From Curtobacterium sp. 9128 (lineage in GTDB: Bacteria > Actinomycetota > Actinomycetes > Actinomycetales > Microbacteriaceae): a stretch of DNA of 64,000 nucleotides. Below, one piece after another: positions 9,440 through 18,390 of the stretch (positions are counted from its first letter, which is position 1; every line of letters starts with the position of its first letter). The position numbers and the translations under genes were made by a program. The stretch is taken from contig NZ_VEAF01000003.1 in assembly GCF_007673775.1 (NCBI RefSeq), positions 434,001-498,000 of the forward strand, in the 5' to 3' direction. The notes beneath the pieces were generated by a model. That model was not told the DNA's origin. It searched no databases and worked only from the letters and a program-made list of their open reading frames with translations.

Positions 9440-10200
9440 GCCGCTTCAGCGACAAGGTCGTCATCGTCACCGGCGGTGGTTCCGGAATCGGAGCAGCCAC
9501 CGCCAAGCGATTCGCTGAGGAGGGCGCACACGTCATCATCACGGGCCGTCGCCGCACAAATCTCGAGGCGGTCGCCGCAGCAGCGCCTGCCGGGTCGATC
9601 ACCATCGAGGCCGCCGACTCCTCCGACTTCCAACAGCTCCAAGACGTTGTCGCGCGCACAGTCGAGGCGCATGGACATCTCGACGTCCTCGTGAACAACG
9701 CCGGCATCGTCAGCCGTGGGACCATCGCTGACCTTGATCTCGACGACTGGCAGAAGGTCCTCGACATCGACCTCAGCGGAACGTTCTACGGGATGAAGGC
9801 GGCACTGCCGCACCTCATCGCCTCCGGCGGATCGATCGTCAACGTCACCAGCGTCTCGGGCGTGCGCGGCGACTGGTCAATGGCGGGCTACAACGCAGCG
9901 AAGGGCGGAGCCACAAACCTCACCCTCGCCGCCGCGATGGACCACGCAAAGGACGGCGTCCGCATCAACGCCGTCGCTCCGAGCTTCACCCTCACCGAGA
10001 TGACAGACGACATCAAGGACGACGAGGAAACCCTCGCCGCCATGGCGAATCGCATCCCCTTGGGTCGCGGCGCGCACCCCGAAGAGATCGCCGCAGCGAT
10101 CGCGTTCCTCGCAAGCGACGACGCGTCCTTCATCACCGGAGCCGTCCTGCCCGTCGATGGCGGGGTCACGGCCAGTAACGGACAACCGAACCCGGCGTAG
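9436..10200 (+). CDS. Short-chain dehydrogenase/reductase
   Basis: A 254-residue classical SDR: cofactor motif TGGGSGIG, NNAG near residue 88, catalytic Ser (NVTSVSG) and the YNAAK active site, ending with the usual SFITGAVLPVDGG. It oxidises or reduces a hydroxyl/carbonyl with NAD(P)(H). Its ATG overlaps the stop of the atypical SDR, so the two are translationally coupled and may work as a pair. The substrate is unknown. Confidence 0.92.
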   Translation: MSRFSDKVVIVTGGGSGIGAATAKRFAEEGAHVIITGRRRTNLEAVAAAAPAGSITIEAADSSDFQQLQDVVARTVEAHGHLDVLVNNAGIVSRGTIADLDLDDWQKVLDIDLSGTFYGMKAALPHLIASGGSIVNVTSVSGVRGDWSMAGYNAAKGGATNLTLAAAMDHAKDGVRINAVAPSFTLTEMTDDIKDDEETLAAMANRIPLGRGAHPEEIAAAIAFLASDDASFITGAVLPVDGGVTASNGQPNPA

Positions 10201-10220
10201 CCGGGAGGAAGCAGACACAC

Positions 10221-11036
10221 ATGCATCCCCTCACAACCACAGTCACGCACCTGACGGCGCACACAGCGCAGGACATCGTCACTGCCGCCATCCGACACAG
10301 CAGCGTTCTCGGCAACAACTCCGCGATCGCGGTGGTGGACGCCGCAGGGAATCTGCTCGCATTCGGCCGCATGGACGGCACGGTGACACCCTCCACTCAA
10401 GTCGCGACTGACAAGGCCTACACCGCGGCGGCATTCGGGGCTTCCGAAGGGTGGCTCGAGCAAGGTCGTGCGTTCGGTGACGCCGGCACCGCAGTCGCGA
10501 CGGCCGCCGTCGAACGATTGGTGCCGCTGCCTGGCGGCGTCCCTGTCATCGAAGGGGGCACTGTCGTGGGTGCCGTCGGTGTCAGCGGCGGAACGGCAGA
10601 CGAGGACAAGCAGGTCGCGTCCGCCGCAATTGAGGACGTCCTTGGAAAGGCGGCGGAGGAGATTCCCGCCGCGATCCGCGGCTACTTCGCCGCCCTCCGC
10701 GCCAACGACCCTGAGGCATTCGCTGCGTGCTTCGCGGATGGCAGCGTCGGCCACGACCCTGTCGGCGCACCCCCGTTGCACGGACGCGACGCCGTGCGGA
10801 GCATGCTCGCCGACTTCTTGCCGACCTGGGGGCGCTTCGATGGCATCACCGAGGACGAAGTCTTCGTGTCGGGCAACTCCGTCGCGGTCCGCTGGACAGG
10901 AAGCGGCATGAGCTCCAGCGGATCTCCGGTCGTATGGACCGGCATCAACACCTTCCTCCTCGCCGAGGACGGCCTCATCGAAACCCTCTACGCGACCTTC
11001 GACGCGCCGAGCATGTCTCGGCAGCTGAGCGCGTGA
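10221..11036 (+). CDS. GlcG/HbpS domain fused to a SnoaL-like domain
   Basis: A 271-residue two-domain protein. Residues 1-145 are a GlcG/HbpS (DUF336) domain: SAIAVVDAAGNLLAFGRMDG, then VPLPGGVPVIEGGTVVGAVG. Residues about 150-265 are a SnoaL/NTF2-like cone (AIRGYFAALRANDPEAFAACF, later TGINTFLLAEDGLIETLYATFD). SnoaL-like folds act as isomerases, cyclases or hydrolases on small ligands; GlcG proteins bind small molecules or cofactors. The fusion suggests both halves handle the same ligand. GGGAGG lies 12 bases before the ATG, slightly far. It sits mid-operon. Confidence 0.85.
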   Translation: MHPLTTTVTHLTAHTAQDIVTAAIRHSSVLGNNSAIAVVDAAGNLLAFGRMDGTVTPSTQVATDKAYTAAAFGASEGWLEQGRAFGDAGTAVATAAVERLVPLPGGVPVIEGGTVVGAVGVSGGTADEDKQVASAAIEDVLGKAAEEIPAAIRGYFAALRANDPEAFAACFADGSVGHDPVGAPPLHGRDAVRSMLADFLPTWGRFDGITEDEVFVSGNSVAVRWTGSGMSSSGSPVVWTGINTFLLAEDGLIETLYATFDAPSMSRQLSA

Positions 11037-11059
11037 CCACCACTGAGAGGAACACATTC

Positions 11060-11965
11060 ATGCGGACCGACATTGAATTCAACGCCGACGGGACGACCCT
11101 GCGCGGCTGGTTTTACACGCCCGAAGGGAGCGGCCCCTTCCCAGCCATCGTGATGGCGCACGGTTTCGCGGCGCTCAAGGAGATGGGGCTCGCGCCCTAC
11201 GCAGAGCGTTTCGTCGAAGCGGGATTCGCCGTCCTCGCCTTCGACCACCGCAACTTCGGAGCGAGCGACGGGACACCCCGCTTCGAAATCGACCCGTGGC
11301 AGCAGATGACCGACTATCGCCACGCGGTCACCTACTTGCAGCAGCGAGACGATGTTGACTCCGACCGCATCGGCGCCTGGGGTACGAGCTACTCGGGTGG
11401 CCACGTCATCATCCTCGGTGCCATCGACAAGCGGGTGAAGGCCATCTCGTCGCAGGTGCCCGTTGTCAGCGGCTACTCCGCTATCCAGCGGCTCGTGCGT
11501 CAGGACCTGTTCCCCGACCAGCGCAAGGCGTGGGAGCAGGACCGCGCAGCCCGATTCGCTGGCGCCGACCCAGCCATGATTCCGATCATCGATCCGGACT
11601 CGATGGCGAACGTTGCGTTCCCGACTGCGGACTCCTACGAGTGGTTCAGCTCCGCGGCGAAGGACGCGCCGCTGTGGGAGAACACCGTGACGGTTGCAAG
11701 CCTCGAGAAACTGACCGAGTACGAACCGCGGGCGTATATCGGCAGGATCAGCCCGACGCCGTTCCTGCTGATGGTCGGACAGGACGACACCGTCGCATCA
11801 ACCGACCTCCCGCTGAGCGCGTTCGAGCAGGCGCTCGAGCCGAAGCAGTTCGCTGTGCTCCCCGGCGGCCACTACGCACCCTACGGCGGTGTCGCCTTCG
11901 AACCCGCCGTCACCACTGCACGCGACTTCTTCGTCGAGCACCTCGGGTCGAAGGCAGACCGATGA
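11060..11965 (+). CDS. Alpha/beta hydrolase (YcjY-like)
   Basis: A 301-residue alpha/beta hydrolase. The oxyanion region is VMAHGFAALKE and the nucleophile elbow is WGTSYSGGH, with Ser in place of the last Gly of GxSxG, as in the YcjY/DltD-like subgroup. A late Asp (VGQDDTVAS) and His (GGHYAPY) complete the triad. It hydrolyses an ester, lactone or amide of unknown identity. The ATG at 11060 follows GAGAGGAA. Its stop overlaps the next aldo/keto reductase gene (ATGA). Confidence 0.88.
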   Translation: MRTDIEFNADGTTLRGWFYTPEGSGPFPAIVMAHGFAALKEMGLAPYAERFVEAGFAVLAFDHRNFGASDGTPRFEIDPWQQMTDYRHAVTYLQQRDDVDSDRIGAWGTSYSGGHVIILGAIDKRVKAISSQVPVVSGYSAIQRLVRQDLFPDQRKAWEQDRAARFAGADPAMIPIIDPDSMANVAFPTADSYEWFSSAAKDAPLWENTVTVASLEKLTEYEPRAYIGRISPTPFLLMVGQDDTVASTDLPLSAFEQALEPKQFAVLPGGHYAPYGGVAFEPAVTTARDFFVEHLGSKADR

Positions 11966-12795
11966 ACGCACCGCTGATCACCCTCAACGACGGCCGCACG
12001 ATCCCGCAGATCGGTGCTGGCACCTGGCCGCTGTCCGAGAGCGAAGTCCCGGCAGTCGTCGCCGCGGCGATCGAAGTGGGCTACCGCCACATCGACACCG
12101 CAGCCGCGTACGGCAATGAGCGCGGCGTCGGGGAGGGCATCCGGCGCAGCGGACTTCCTCGTGAAGACGTATTCGTAACGACGAAGATCGGCAACGACAA
12201 CCACGGACGGAAGAAGACCCGTCACGCTCTCGCGCAGTCGCTCCGACGGCTCGGCGACGACCACGTGGACCTTGCCCTCATCCACTGGCCGATGCCGCAG
12301 GTCGGGAAGTACATCGAAACGTGGGAGGCGCTCATCGAACTGCAGCAGGAGGGAAAGGTGGGCAGCATCGGCGTCTCCAACTTCCGGCCGGAGCACCTCG
12401 ACCGGATCATCCGAAGCACCGGCGTCACCCCTGTTGTGAACCAGATCGAAGTCAACCCAGTCGTAGCCCACAAGGACCTCCGTGCGGCGACGCTGTCGCG
12501 AGGAATCGCCATCGAATCGTGGTCACCGCTCGGCCCGTCGACGAACGCGCTCCAGGATGAAACCGTCACGGCGATCGCAACTCGGCTCGGGAAGACCCCC
12601 GCGCAGGTCATCCTGCGGTGGCACGTCGAACACGGACTCATCGTGATCCCGAAATCAGCGTCTACGGAACGTCTCCGGCAGAACCACGACGTGTTCGACT
12701 TCACACTCGACGCCGCTGACATCGCCGCAATCGACGGACTCGACCGAGGTACACCCGCGTCTTACGCCACGCAGCTCGCAGGCGACAGCGCATGA
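11962..12795 (+). CDS. Aldo/keto reductase (AKR5-like)
   Basis: A 277-residue aldo/keto reductase of the 2,5-diketo-D-gluconate reductase type: GAGTWPLSESE at the start, Asp and Tyr in HIDTAAAYGNE, Lys in FVTTKIGND, His in LALIHWP, and IPKSAS for NADPH binding. It reduces ketones or aldehydes. It is coupled to the upstream hydrolase by ATGA, and its own stop overlaps the ATG of the decayed lipoprotein gene. A second, less related AKR lies at the start of the operon. Confidence 0.92.
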   Translation: MNAPLITLNDGRTIPQIGAGTWPLSESEVPAVVAAAIEVGYRHIDTAAAYGNERGVGEGIRRSGLPREDVFVTTKIGNDNHGRKKTRHALAQSLRRLGDDHVDLALIHWPMPQVGKYIETWEALIELQQEGKVGSIGVSNFRPEHLDRIIRSTGVTPVVNQIEVNPVVAHKDLRAATLSRGIAIESWSPLGPSTNALQDETVTAIATRLGKTPAQVILRWHVEHGLIVIPKSASTERLRQNHDVFDFTLDAADIAAIDGLDRGTPASYATQLAGDSA

Positions 12796-13545
12796 GCGAC
12801 GTCGGCCCGGTCCGCGCCGGCATCGTCGCGGCGCTCGCGCTGCTCGCACTGACCGGATGCAGTGACCAGGCCGACCATCCGACCCCAACCGGTTCCCCGT
12901 CAACCACGTCCGCATCGCCCGGTCGGGCCGATGCGACCACCTAAGGCGAGAGGACATGGCAGTCCGCGCCGTCCATGCCGTCCGCCCGAACCGAGGTGAC
13001 GGCCGCGACACTAAACAGCAGGATCTCTGTCGTCGGCGGCCTCGATGCCGACGGCAATTCGCTTGCAACGGTCGAGGTGTTCGATCCTGAGCGCGAAGCT
13101 TGGAGCGACGCGGCGCCCTTGCCAGAAGGACGAGACCACCAACGCCTCGCTGTCCTTCGCGGCCGGGCTGTACTCAGTGGGCGGATTCAGCCGCTTCCTC
13201 GGCCCGCCAGCCGCCGTGTGGGTGTGCGACGAACACATCGACCGGTGGAACGCAGTTGCGTCCCTCCCGCAACCGCGCGGCGCACACGCCACGGCTGTCG
13301 CGGATGGGCGCATTTAGGTCTTCGGCGGTGTCGGTGCAGACGGCGACACCACGCTGTCCTACGACCCAGCTGCCGACCACGTCCCCACAGATCAGGAGTC
13401 AACCGGACCGACAGCAGTCCCTGACTTGCAGGGAGATCAGTCAGTTCGAGGCGGGCAACGGGCTCAAAACCGACGTGGGAACATCGGTGCACGTACCTGC
13501 AACAGTGCCCTCCGTCGAGTACGGATCGTTCCCTGTGTGTTCTAG
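12792..13545 (+). pseudogene. Decayed kelch-repeat lipoprotein gene
   Basis: It opens with a normal lipoprotein leader (residues 1-23, lipobox ALTGC) that overlaps the AKR stop. The reading frame halts at TAA (12942-12944) after 50 codons, yet the same frame continues directly into kelch repeats (WQSAPSMPSARTEVTAA, then SVVGGLDADG). Near 13136-13145 the kelch match moves to another frame (LYSVGGFSRF), and that frame meets TAG at 13316-13318 before VFGGVGADGD. Three lesions make this a pseudogene of a secreted beta-propeller lipoprotein. The first 50 codons (12792-12944) could still be expressed as a tiny lipoprotein. The 3' limit is approximate. Confidence 0.75.
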
Positions 13546-13546
13546 G

Positions 13547-14305
13547 TCAGTACCAGTTGCCGTCGATCGTCATCCCTCCGTCGACGTAGAGGGTGTGTCC
13601 GGTGATGTAGCTCGCTTCGGAGGATGAGAGGAAGTAGATCGCAGAGGAAAGCTCGTGGGGCTCTGCAAGTCGGCGCATCGGCGTCCGCGCGATGACGGGC
13701 TCGAGGCCCAGCTGTCCCGATGCGATGAGCCCCCCGATCATCTGCGAGTTGACGTAGCCCGGTGCGACGGCGTTCACCCTGATGTGATCGGGCGCCCACT
13801 CCACCGCGAGCGCTTTCGTCAGGCCCTCCACTCCTGCTTTCGCGGCGCAGTAGCTAGACCGTCCCGGCATGCCAGAAACGGCGGCGACGGATGAGATGTT
13901 AACGATGCTCGCTTGGTGCGACGCTTGCAGGTAGCGGTGTGCGGCACGGTTGACTCGCATGGTCCCGTTGAGGTGGACATCGACCAATCTCGTCCACTCT
14001 TCGTCGGTGGCGTCGGCGGCGCGAGCAGGGCGAGCGATGCCGGCGCAGTTGACGACGGCGTCCAGCACTCCGTCGTTCCTGGAAGCGCTTGCAGCGACGG
14101 CGGCCCTCACCGCGTCGTCGTCCCGGACGTCGATCGCGGATCCCATCGCTCGGTCATCGCCGCCGAGCATGTCAACGGTGCGGTCGATAGCGTCCTGGTC
14201 GAGGTCGAGCAGAGCGATTCTCCCGCCTTCTCTGGTCCATCGCTGTGCAAATGCCAGCCCGATGCCTGATGCGCCTCCGGTTACCAAGGCGAGGGGTGCA
14301 GTCAT
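13547..14305 (-). CDS. Short-chain dehydrogenase/reductase (last gene of IclR operon)
   Basis: A 252-residue classical SDR: TGGASGIG, NCAG (for NNAG), NISSVAA, active site YCAAK, and ASYITGHTLYVDGG at the end. It probably oxidises a hydroxyl of a sugar-acid intermediate. Its ATG overlaps the stop of the CatC-like gene, placing it at the end of a seven-gene operon whose first gene starts at 20379. Two different SDRs in one operon suggest two oxidation steps. Confidence 0.92.
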   Translation of the reverse strand: MTAPLALVTGGASGIGLAFAQRWTREGGRIALLDLDQDAIDRTVDMLGGDDRAMGSAIDVRDDDAVRAAVAASASRNDGVLDAVVNCAGIARPARAADATDEEWTRLVDVHLNGTMRVNRAAHRYLQASHQASIVNISSVAAVSGMPGRSSYCAAKAGVEGLTKALAVEWAPDHIRVNAVAPGYVNSQMIGGLIASGQLGLEPVIARTPMRRLAEPHELSSAIYFLSSSEASYITGHTLYVDGGMTIDGNWY

Positions 14306-14616
14306 CGTTGATCCGTTCGTTGGTTGCAGTCTCCGTCAGGGTCTGAAGGGTGCCTGACGACGGGACTAATCGTGATGGTCATGAGCGATCGGAGAGGGAG
14401 GGAGTCGAGGGTCGAGCGCAGCGCAGCTTCGTCGTCTGCGGCCCACAGCCCGATGTTTGCCCAGCGGGTCGGGATGCGCCAGAGCCGGATGAGCGCACCG
14501 GCCTCCGCGAGTTCGCGGGCACGGACTGTCTCTTGAGCCCTCAGGCTGACAAGCGTTTCTGCAGACAAGTCGTCGGGCGCGGCAAGCTCGATCTGCACGA
14601 TGAAGTGACTAGTCAT
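14302..14616 (-). CDS. Muconolactone isomerase-like (CatC family) protein
   Basis: A 104-residue protein that follows the CatC family throughout: an N-terminal strand HFIVQIELAAP, a helix with RARELAEAG, the motif LWRIPTRWANIGLW, LDSLPL, and a C-terminal RHPSD. True CatC shifts the double bond of muconolactone in the beta-ketoadipate pathway. No other genes of that pathway are here, so it more likely isomerises a lactone or enol of the local sugar-type pathway. Stop and start overlap both neighbours (ATGA on each side). Confidence 0.8.
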   Translation of the reverse strand: MTSHFIVQIELAAPDDLSAETLVSLRAQETVRARELAEAGALIRLWRIPTRWANIGLWAADDEAALRSTLDSLPLRSLMTITISPVVRHPSDPDGDCNQRTDQR

Positions 14617-15722
14617 GCGCGATGCGTCCAGGTTGCGTCGGCGTGGGCGGCGACGCGCTCCCAATCGAGTGGCAGGTAGAGCCCGTCACCGGGCGGTGTG
14701 ATCCATCTGCCGTCCGAGATTGGGAACGGCTCGCGCAGGACGAGGTCGATCGGGTCAGCCCCTGTGTCGTGCGGGATGATCTCGATGGCGGCGACCGCGG
14801 TCATCGAAGCGGCGAGGGGCATGTGGATGTGGGGCCAGACATGTGGGGCGACCTTGGCCTGGTAGGAAGTCGCGCGCGCGATGCCCTTGAGCGCGGCGGT
14901 GTAGCCGCCCGATGCCGTGGCGTCGGCTCGCAGGTACCCAACGCCACCTTCGATGAGATCCTGCAGGACAGACGGCGTGCTCACGTCTTCGCCGGAGGCG
15001 ATCGGCGTTGACAGCGAGTCTGCGACGTCGCGGACGGACGGCACTTCGTAACTCGGGAACGGATCCTCGATGAAGCGCAGTCCGAGGTCGTCGAAATTCC
15101 GGCAGTATGCAATCGCCTCTTCAACATCGGCGAATGCTCCGTGGAAGTCGATGGCCAACTGCACCGACGAGGGCAGGACATCCTGGACCCGCCGGACGAG
15201 GGCCAGGTCCGAATCGAGATCGTGGCCAGGAACGATGAGCTTGATCGTCTCGTAACGATCGTCGACGAAGGAACGGACCTCGTCGACGATCTCGCCTTGC
15301 CCACGCTGGTCGAGGAAGTAACCAGCCACGACCATCAACGGCACGTCTCGCGCTGCCGACCCGAACAAGTTGGAAAGAGGGACACTCTGGCGGCGCGCCT
15401 CGATGTCGGAGAGCGCGATCTCGATCAAGGACGCGGCGCGGACGAGGGACGCCCAGCCCGGCGCGAAACGCCGTTTCAGCATGTCAGCAGCTTCGGCTGG
15501 CGTGCCCTCGAACGAAGCAATGTGTGGCCCGAGGAGAGTGAGTGCCTCGAAGAGTGGAGTGTCGCGGGTGTACCCGATGGCTGAACCGGTGACTCCGTCA
15601 TGCGTGGTGAGGCGGACGATGACGTAATCACGCGAGGTATAGGTGATGGCTCCAAGATGGAGTGGGCGGGGCATCGGCAGTGCGCAGTGCCAGACTTCAA
15701 GCTTCTCGACACGGTCAAGCAT
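14613..15722 (-). CDS. Enolase-superfamily enzyme (mandelate racemase/muconate lactonising type)
   Basis: A 369-residue enzyme with an N-terminal capping domain and a C-terminal barrel. Likely Mg ligands are D192 (AIDFHG), E219 (FIEDPF) and E245 (ASGEDV), with K161 and histidines at 294/298 as candidate acid-base residues. Members abstract the alpha-proton of a carboxylate and then dehydrate, racemise or cycloisomerise. Next to a lactonase and sugar-type SDRs, a sugar-acid dehydratase is the most economical reading. It overlaps the epimerase gene by 8 bases and the CatC-like gene by 4. Confidence 0.85.
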   Translation of the reverse strand: MLDRVEKLEVWHCALPMPRPLHLGAITYTSRDYVIVRLTTHDGVTGSAIGYTRDTPLFEALTLLGPHIASFEGTPAEAADMLKRRFAPGWASLVRAASLIEIALSDIEARRQSVPLSNLFGSAARDVPLMVVAGYFLDQRGQGEIVDEVRSFVDDRYETIKLIVPGHDLDSDLALVRRVQDVLPSSVQLAIDFHGAFADVEEAIAYCRNFDDLGLRFIEDPFPSYEVPSVRDVADSLSTPIASGEDVSTPSVLQDLIEGGVGYLRADATASGGYTAALKGIARATSYQAKVAPHVWPHIHMPLAASMTAVAAIEIIPHDTGADPIDLVLREPFPISDGRWITPPGDGLYLPLDWERVAAHADATWTHRA

Positions 15723-16686
15723 GGGACACAGCTCCCGATCTACTCATGGCCGTCACTGGACGGTGATCCGACAGGAGAGACATGGTGAGCCAGGATGCCA
15801 CCGTCTCGCCCGGGCCGACGATCACCGCTTGGTTTCGTTCGACGGCGCCGGCGAGTCCGTCGAACGGGTGATACCGCTGCGGCTCGATGCCGATCATCCT
15901 TGCGCGTCCGTACCAAGGGAAGGAGTTGTCGCCGTTTTGCAGCCAAATCCACAGCTCGGGATACGCCTCAACGTCCCACGCCATCGCGACGCCCGGGAGC
16001 GCTGCGCCGATGGGGTTGCGGAGCGCTGCCCATCCTTCGTGGAGACCGTAGAGATAAACCAGGCGCACCATGTCCGTTTCGGGGATGACGCTGAGGTCGA
16101 CGTCATCGCCGGAGCGGGCGTTGACGGCTGCCGGCCAGATCCCGCGAGTGGCACGGAGATCACCGGGCGTCGCGGGCTCAACGTCGAAGTGCGCGTGAGG
16201 CATGTCGAGATGGGCGCCGGGTACGGCGGGGAACGTCGGGTGGTGTCCCCACAAAAACGGGACCGTTTCCGCGCCGACGTTGGTGACACGCTCCTCGACG
16301 AACAGCGTCGGGCCGTCGTCGGAGAGTCGGATGGACCGGGTTAGTTCGAGGGGCAGCCGAGCGCCGGTGCGTACGGTCAACCTCGTGCGCTCCTGCTCGA
16401 CCAGCCTGACGGGCGCGAGCGATGCCTCCCCGTGGAAGGCGACAGCTGTGCCACCCCAGACCGATTCGGCTCCTGAGTTGGGAAAGAGGAACTGCCATCC
16501 CGCACGATACTTCGTGAGCCAGTCGCGTTCCGTCGCACCGAACGACGGGCCGTCTGGAATCGGCGCAGCCCAGTCGAAGTAGCTCAGGGCGTTGGCCCCG
16601 GACACCGAACGGACGGAGCTAATCTCTCCGCCTCGATCTAGCTCGACCGTCACGGTGAGATGAGCGGACTCGAGCGTGACGGTCAT
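15715..16686 (-). CDS. Aldose 1-epimerase-like protein
   Basis: A 323-residue beta-sandwich protein of the galactose mutarotase-like superfamily. Matching features are the strand pattern, the GWQFLFPNSG segment, the paired histidines in LWGHHPTFP, and E/Q residues near GIEPQRYHPFDGL. It probably interconverts anomers of a sugar before oxidation. The ATG at 16686 overlaps the lactonase stop (ATGA); the in-frame codons further upstream are ignored. It is in the middle of the operon. Confidence 0.82.
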   Translation of the reverse strand: MTVTLESAHLTVTVELDRGGEISSVRSVSGANALSYFDWAAPIPDGPSFGATERDWLTKYRAGWQFLFPNSGAESVWGGTAVAFHGEASLAPVRLVEQERTRLTVRTGARLPLELTRSIRLSDDGPTLFVEERVTNVGAETVPFLWGHHPTFPAVPGAHLDMPHAHFDVEPATPGDLRATRGIWPAAVNARSGDDVDLSVIPETDMVRLVYLYGLHEGWAALRNPIGAALPGVAMAWDVEAYPELWIWLQNGDNSFPWYGRARMIGIEPQRYHPFDGLAGAVERNQAVIVGPGETVASWLTMSLLSDHRPVTAMSRSGAVSHA

Positions 16687-17567
16687 CGCTCCACCTCCGG
16701 CCGCACGAGAGGAAGACCGGTGATGCCGAGCCCGGTCGCGACGTTCACGTGCCTCCCGCAAAGGTTGGCGCTGGCGAGTTGGTCGAGTTCCGGGCCGACA
16801 AAGGCGATGTTCGTCGGCGCCTGCATGTGCTGACCGCTCCAGTCGTGGAGGAGGAGCTCGCTCTCACCGGTGGCCATGTCGACGACGTAGATGGAGTCGG
16901 GGGTGTAGCAGGAGATGTAGAGATCGCCGGCGGCGTCGAGCGTGACGCCGTCCGGCACGGTGTCGGGGACGTGCCAGACAAGTTTGCGAGCGCCCGCGCT
17001 GCCGTCCTCGCGGACTTCGATCCGCCAGACCTTCGATGCCGCAGACTCGACGACGTAGAGGAAGGCCCCGTCTTGCGAGAAGGCGATTCCGTTGGGGAAG
17101 TTGCTCGGAACGGTCGACCAGACGGAGGTCTCACCGTGCGAACTCAGCGTGAAGACAACACCGTCGTCAGCACCCCACGTTCCTGAGTCGGTCACCAAAA
17201 GCCGACCCGATACATCAAAGGCTGCGAAATTCGGGCAGATCATCGGCCGTGATGGCGTGCCGCGCGATAGCTCGACCTGCTCGAGAGATTCGCTATCGAT
17301 CCGAAGGAGACGGGAGTTGCCCCGTTCGCAAACGTATAGATCCCCCCGTGCATCGAGTGCGAGCCCGAGGACGAAGGCGTCGGTCCCGCAGTCTGCGATC
17401 TGCTGCCAGTTATTGTCGAGATCTCCGCGGTAGATCTCTCCGCGTTCACCGCCGGCGTACAGGAGATTGCGGTCGCCGTCCCAGACGATGGACTCGGGAT
17501 GGTTCACACCGGTCCAGATCGTCTTGAACGCCGAGACCGGGAATCGTGCCGTCATCGTCATCGTCAT
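16683..17567 (-). CDS. SMP-30/gluconolactonase family lactonase
   Basis: A 294-residue six-bladed propeller of the SMP-30/Gnl/LRE type. It shows the entry Glu in NHPESIVWD, repeating blade cores (LGLALDARGDLYVCERGNSRLLRI, FPNGIAFSQDGAFLYVVES) and a late Asp in PDGVTLDAAGDLYISCY. These are metal-dependent lactonases acting on sugar lactones. Three in-frame ATGs open it (MTMTMT); the first overlaps the upstream SDR stop. In the operon it would open the lactone made by a dehydrogenase. Confidence 0.87.
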   Translation of the reverse strand: MTMTMTARFPVSAFKTIWTGVNHPESIVWDGDRNLLYAGGERGEIYRGDLDNNWQQIADCGTDAFVLGLALDARGDLYVCERGNSRLLRIDSESLEQVELSRGTPSRPMICPNFAAFDVSGRLLVTDSGTWGADDGVVFTLSSHGETSVWSTVPSNFPNGIAFSQDGAFLYVVESAASKVWRIEVREDGSAGARKLVWHVPDTVPDGVTLDAAGDLYISCYTPDSIYVVDMATGESELLLHDWSGQHMQAPTNIAFVGPELDQLASANLCGRHVNVATGLGITGLPLVRPEVER

Positions 17568-18343
17568 CGTCGCCGGTGTCCGACTGAGCCGTTGAGGAGG
17601 AGGCCTCCATCGACCGTGATCACCTGGCCGGTTATGTAGCGCGAGGCATCGGAACCAACGAACAGGATGGCATCTGCGACTTCCTCCGGGGTGGCGATCC
17701 GATGCAGCGGTATGCGCTGACGATAGGTCTCGCGGACGTCATCGGTCCACGAGTCCGTATTCAACGGCGTTTCCGTTGCACCGGGCGCGACGGCGTTGAC
17801 GGTGATGCCGTGCTCGCCGAGTTCGACAGCAAGCGCACGGGTGAGACCGGTGATGCCCCCCTTTGCCGTCACGTAGCCGGTCATCTCGGTCGGCGGTTGT
17901 TCCGCCACAACCGAACTGACGTTCACGATCCGTCCTGACCTGGCTGGCACCATCGTTGTGGCGGCTGCCCGAGCGCCGCGGACGTAGCCCATCAGGTTTG
18001 AGTTGATGATGGACAGCCAGTCATCGTCGCCCATTTCCATGAACGGCTGCACGAGCAGCCGGGCGGCGTTGTTCACCCAGACGTCGACGCCTCCCCACGC
18101 CGCTGAGACGGCGTTGGCCAGTTCGTTGACGTCCGTAGTAGAACCGACGTCCCCCTCGTGGATGAGCGCCCGACCACCGCGCTGCTCGATCTCCTCGATC
18201 AGCGAAGGAGTGACTGCAGGGTCAGTGCCGCGATGGATGCCTGCGACTGCGTAGCCCTTCTCGGCTGCGCTTAGGGCAAGGGATCGGCCGATGCCGCGGG
18301 AGACACCCGTGATGACGATACGGCGGCGATTGTTGTCAGACAT
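17564..18343 (-). CDS. Short-chain dehydrogenase/reductase (second in IclR operon)
   Basis: A 259-residue classical SDR: TGVSRGIG, NNAA (for NNAG), NVSSVVA, active site YVTAK and ASRYITGQVITVDGG. It is the second gene of the operon, 47 bases after the E1 gene, and overlaps the lactonase start. A sugar or sugar-acid dehydrogenase role fits the lactonase that follows, as dehydrogenases feeding SMP-30 enzymes make lactones. The substrate is unknown. Confidence 0.91.
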   Translation of the reverse strand: MSDNNRRRIVITGVSRGIGRSLALSAAEKGYAVAGIHRGTDPAVTPSLIEEIEQRGGRALIHEGDVGSTTDVNELANAVSAAWGGVDVWVNNAARLLVQPFMEMGDDDWLSIINSNLMGYVRGARAAATTMVPARSGRIVNVSSVVAEQPPTEMTGYVTAKGGITGLTRALAVELGEHGITVNAVAPGATETPLNTDSWTDDVRETYRQRIPLHRIATPEEVADAILFVGSDASRYITGQVITVDGGLLLNGSVGHRRR

Positions 18344-18390
18344 GCTGTTTCACCTCAGTGTGAACGGCGGGGACTCGATGGCAGCGTTGA

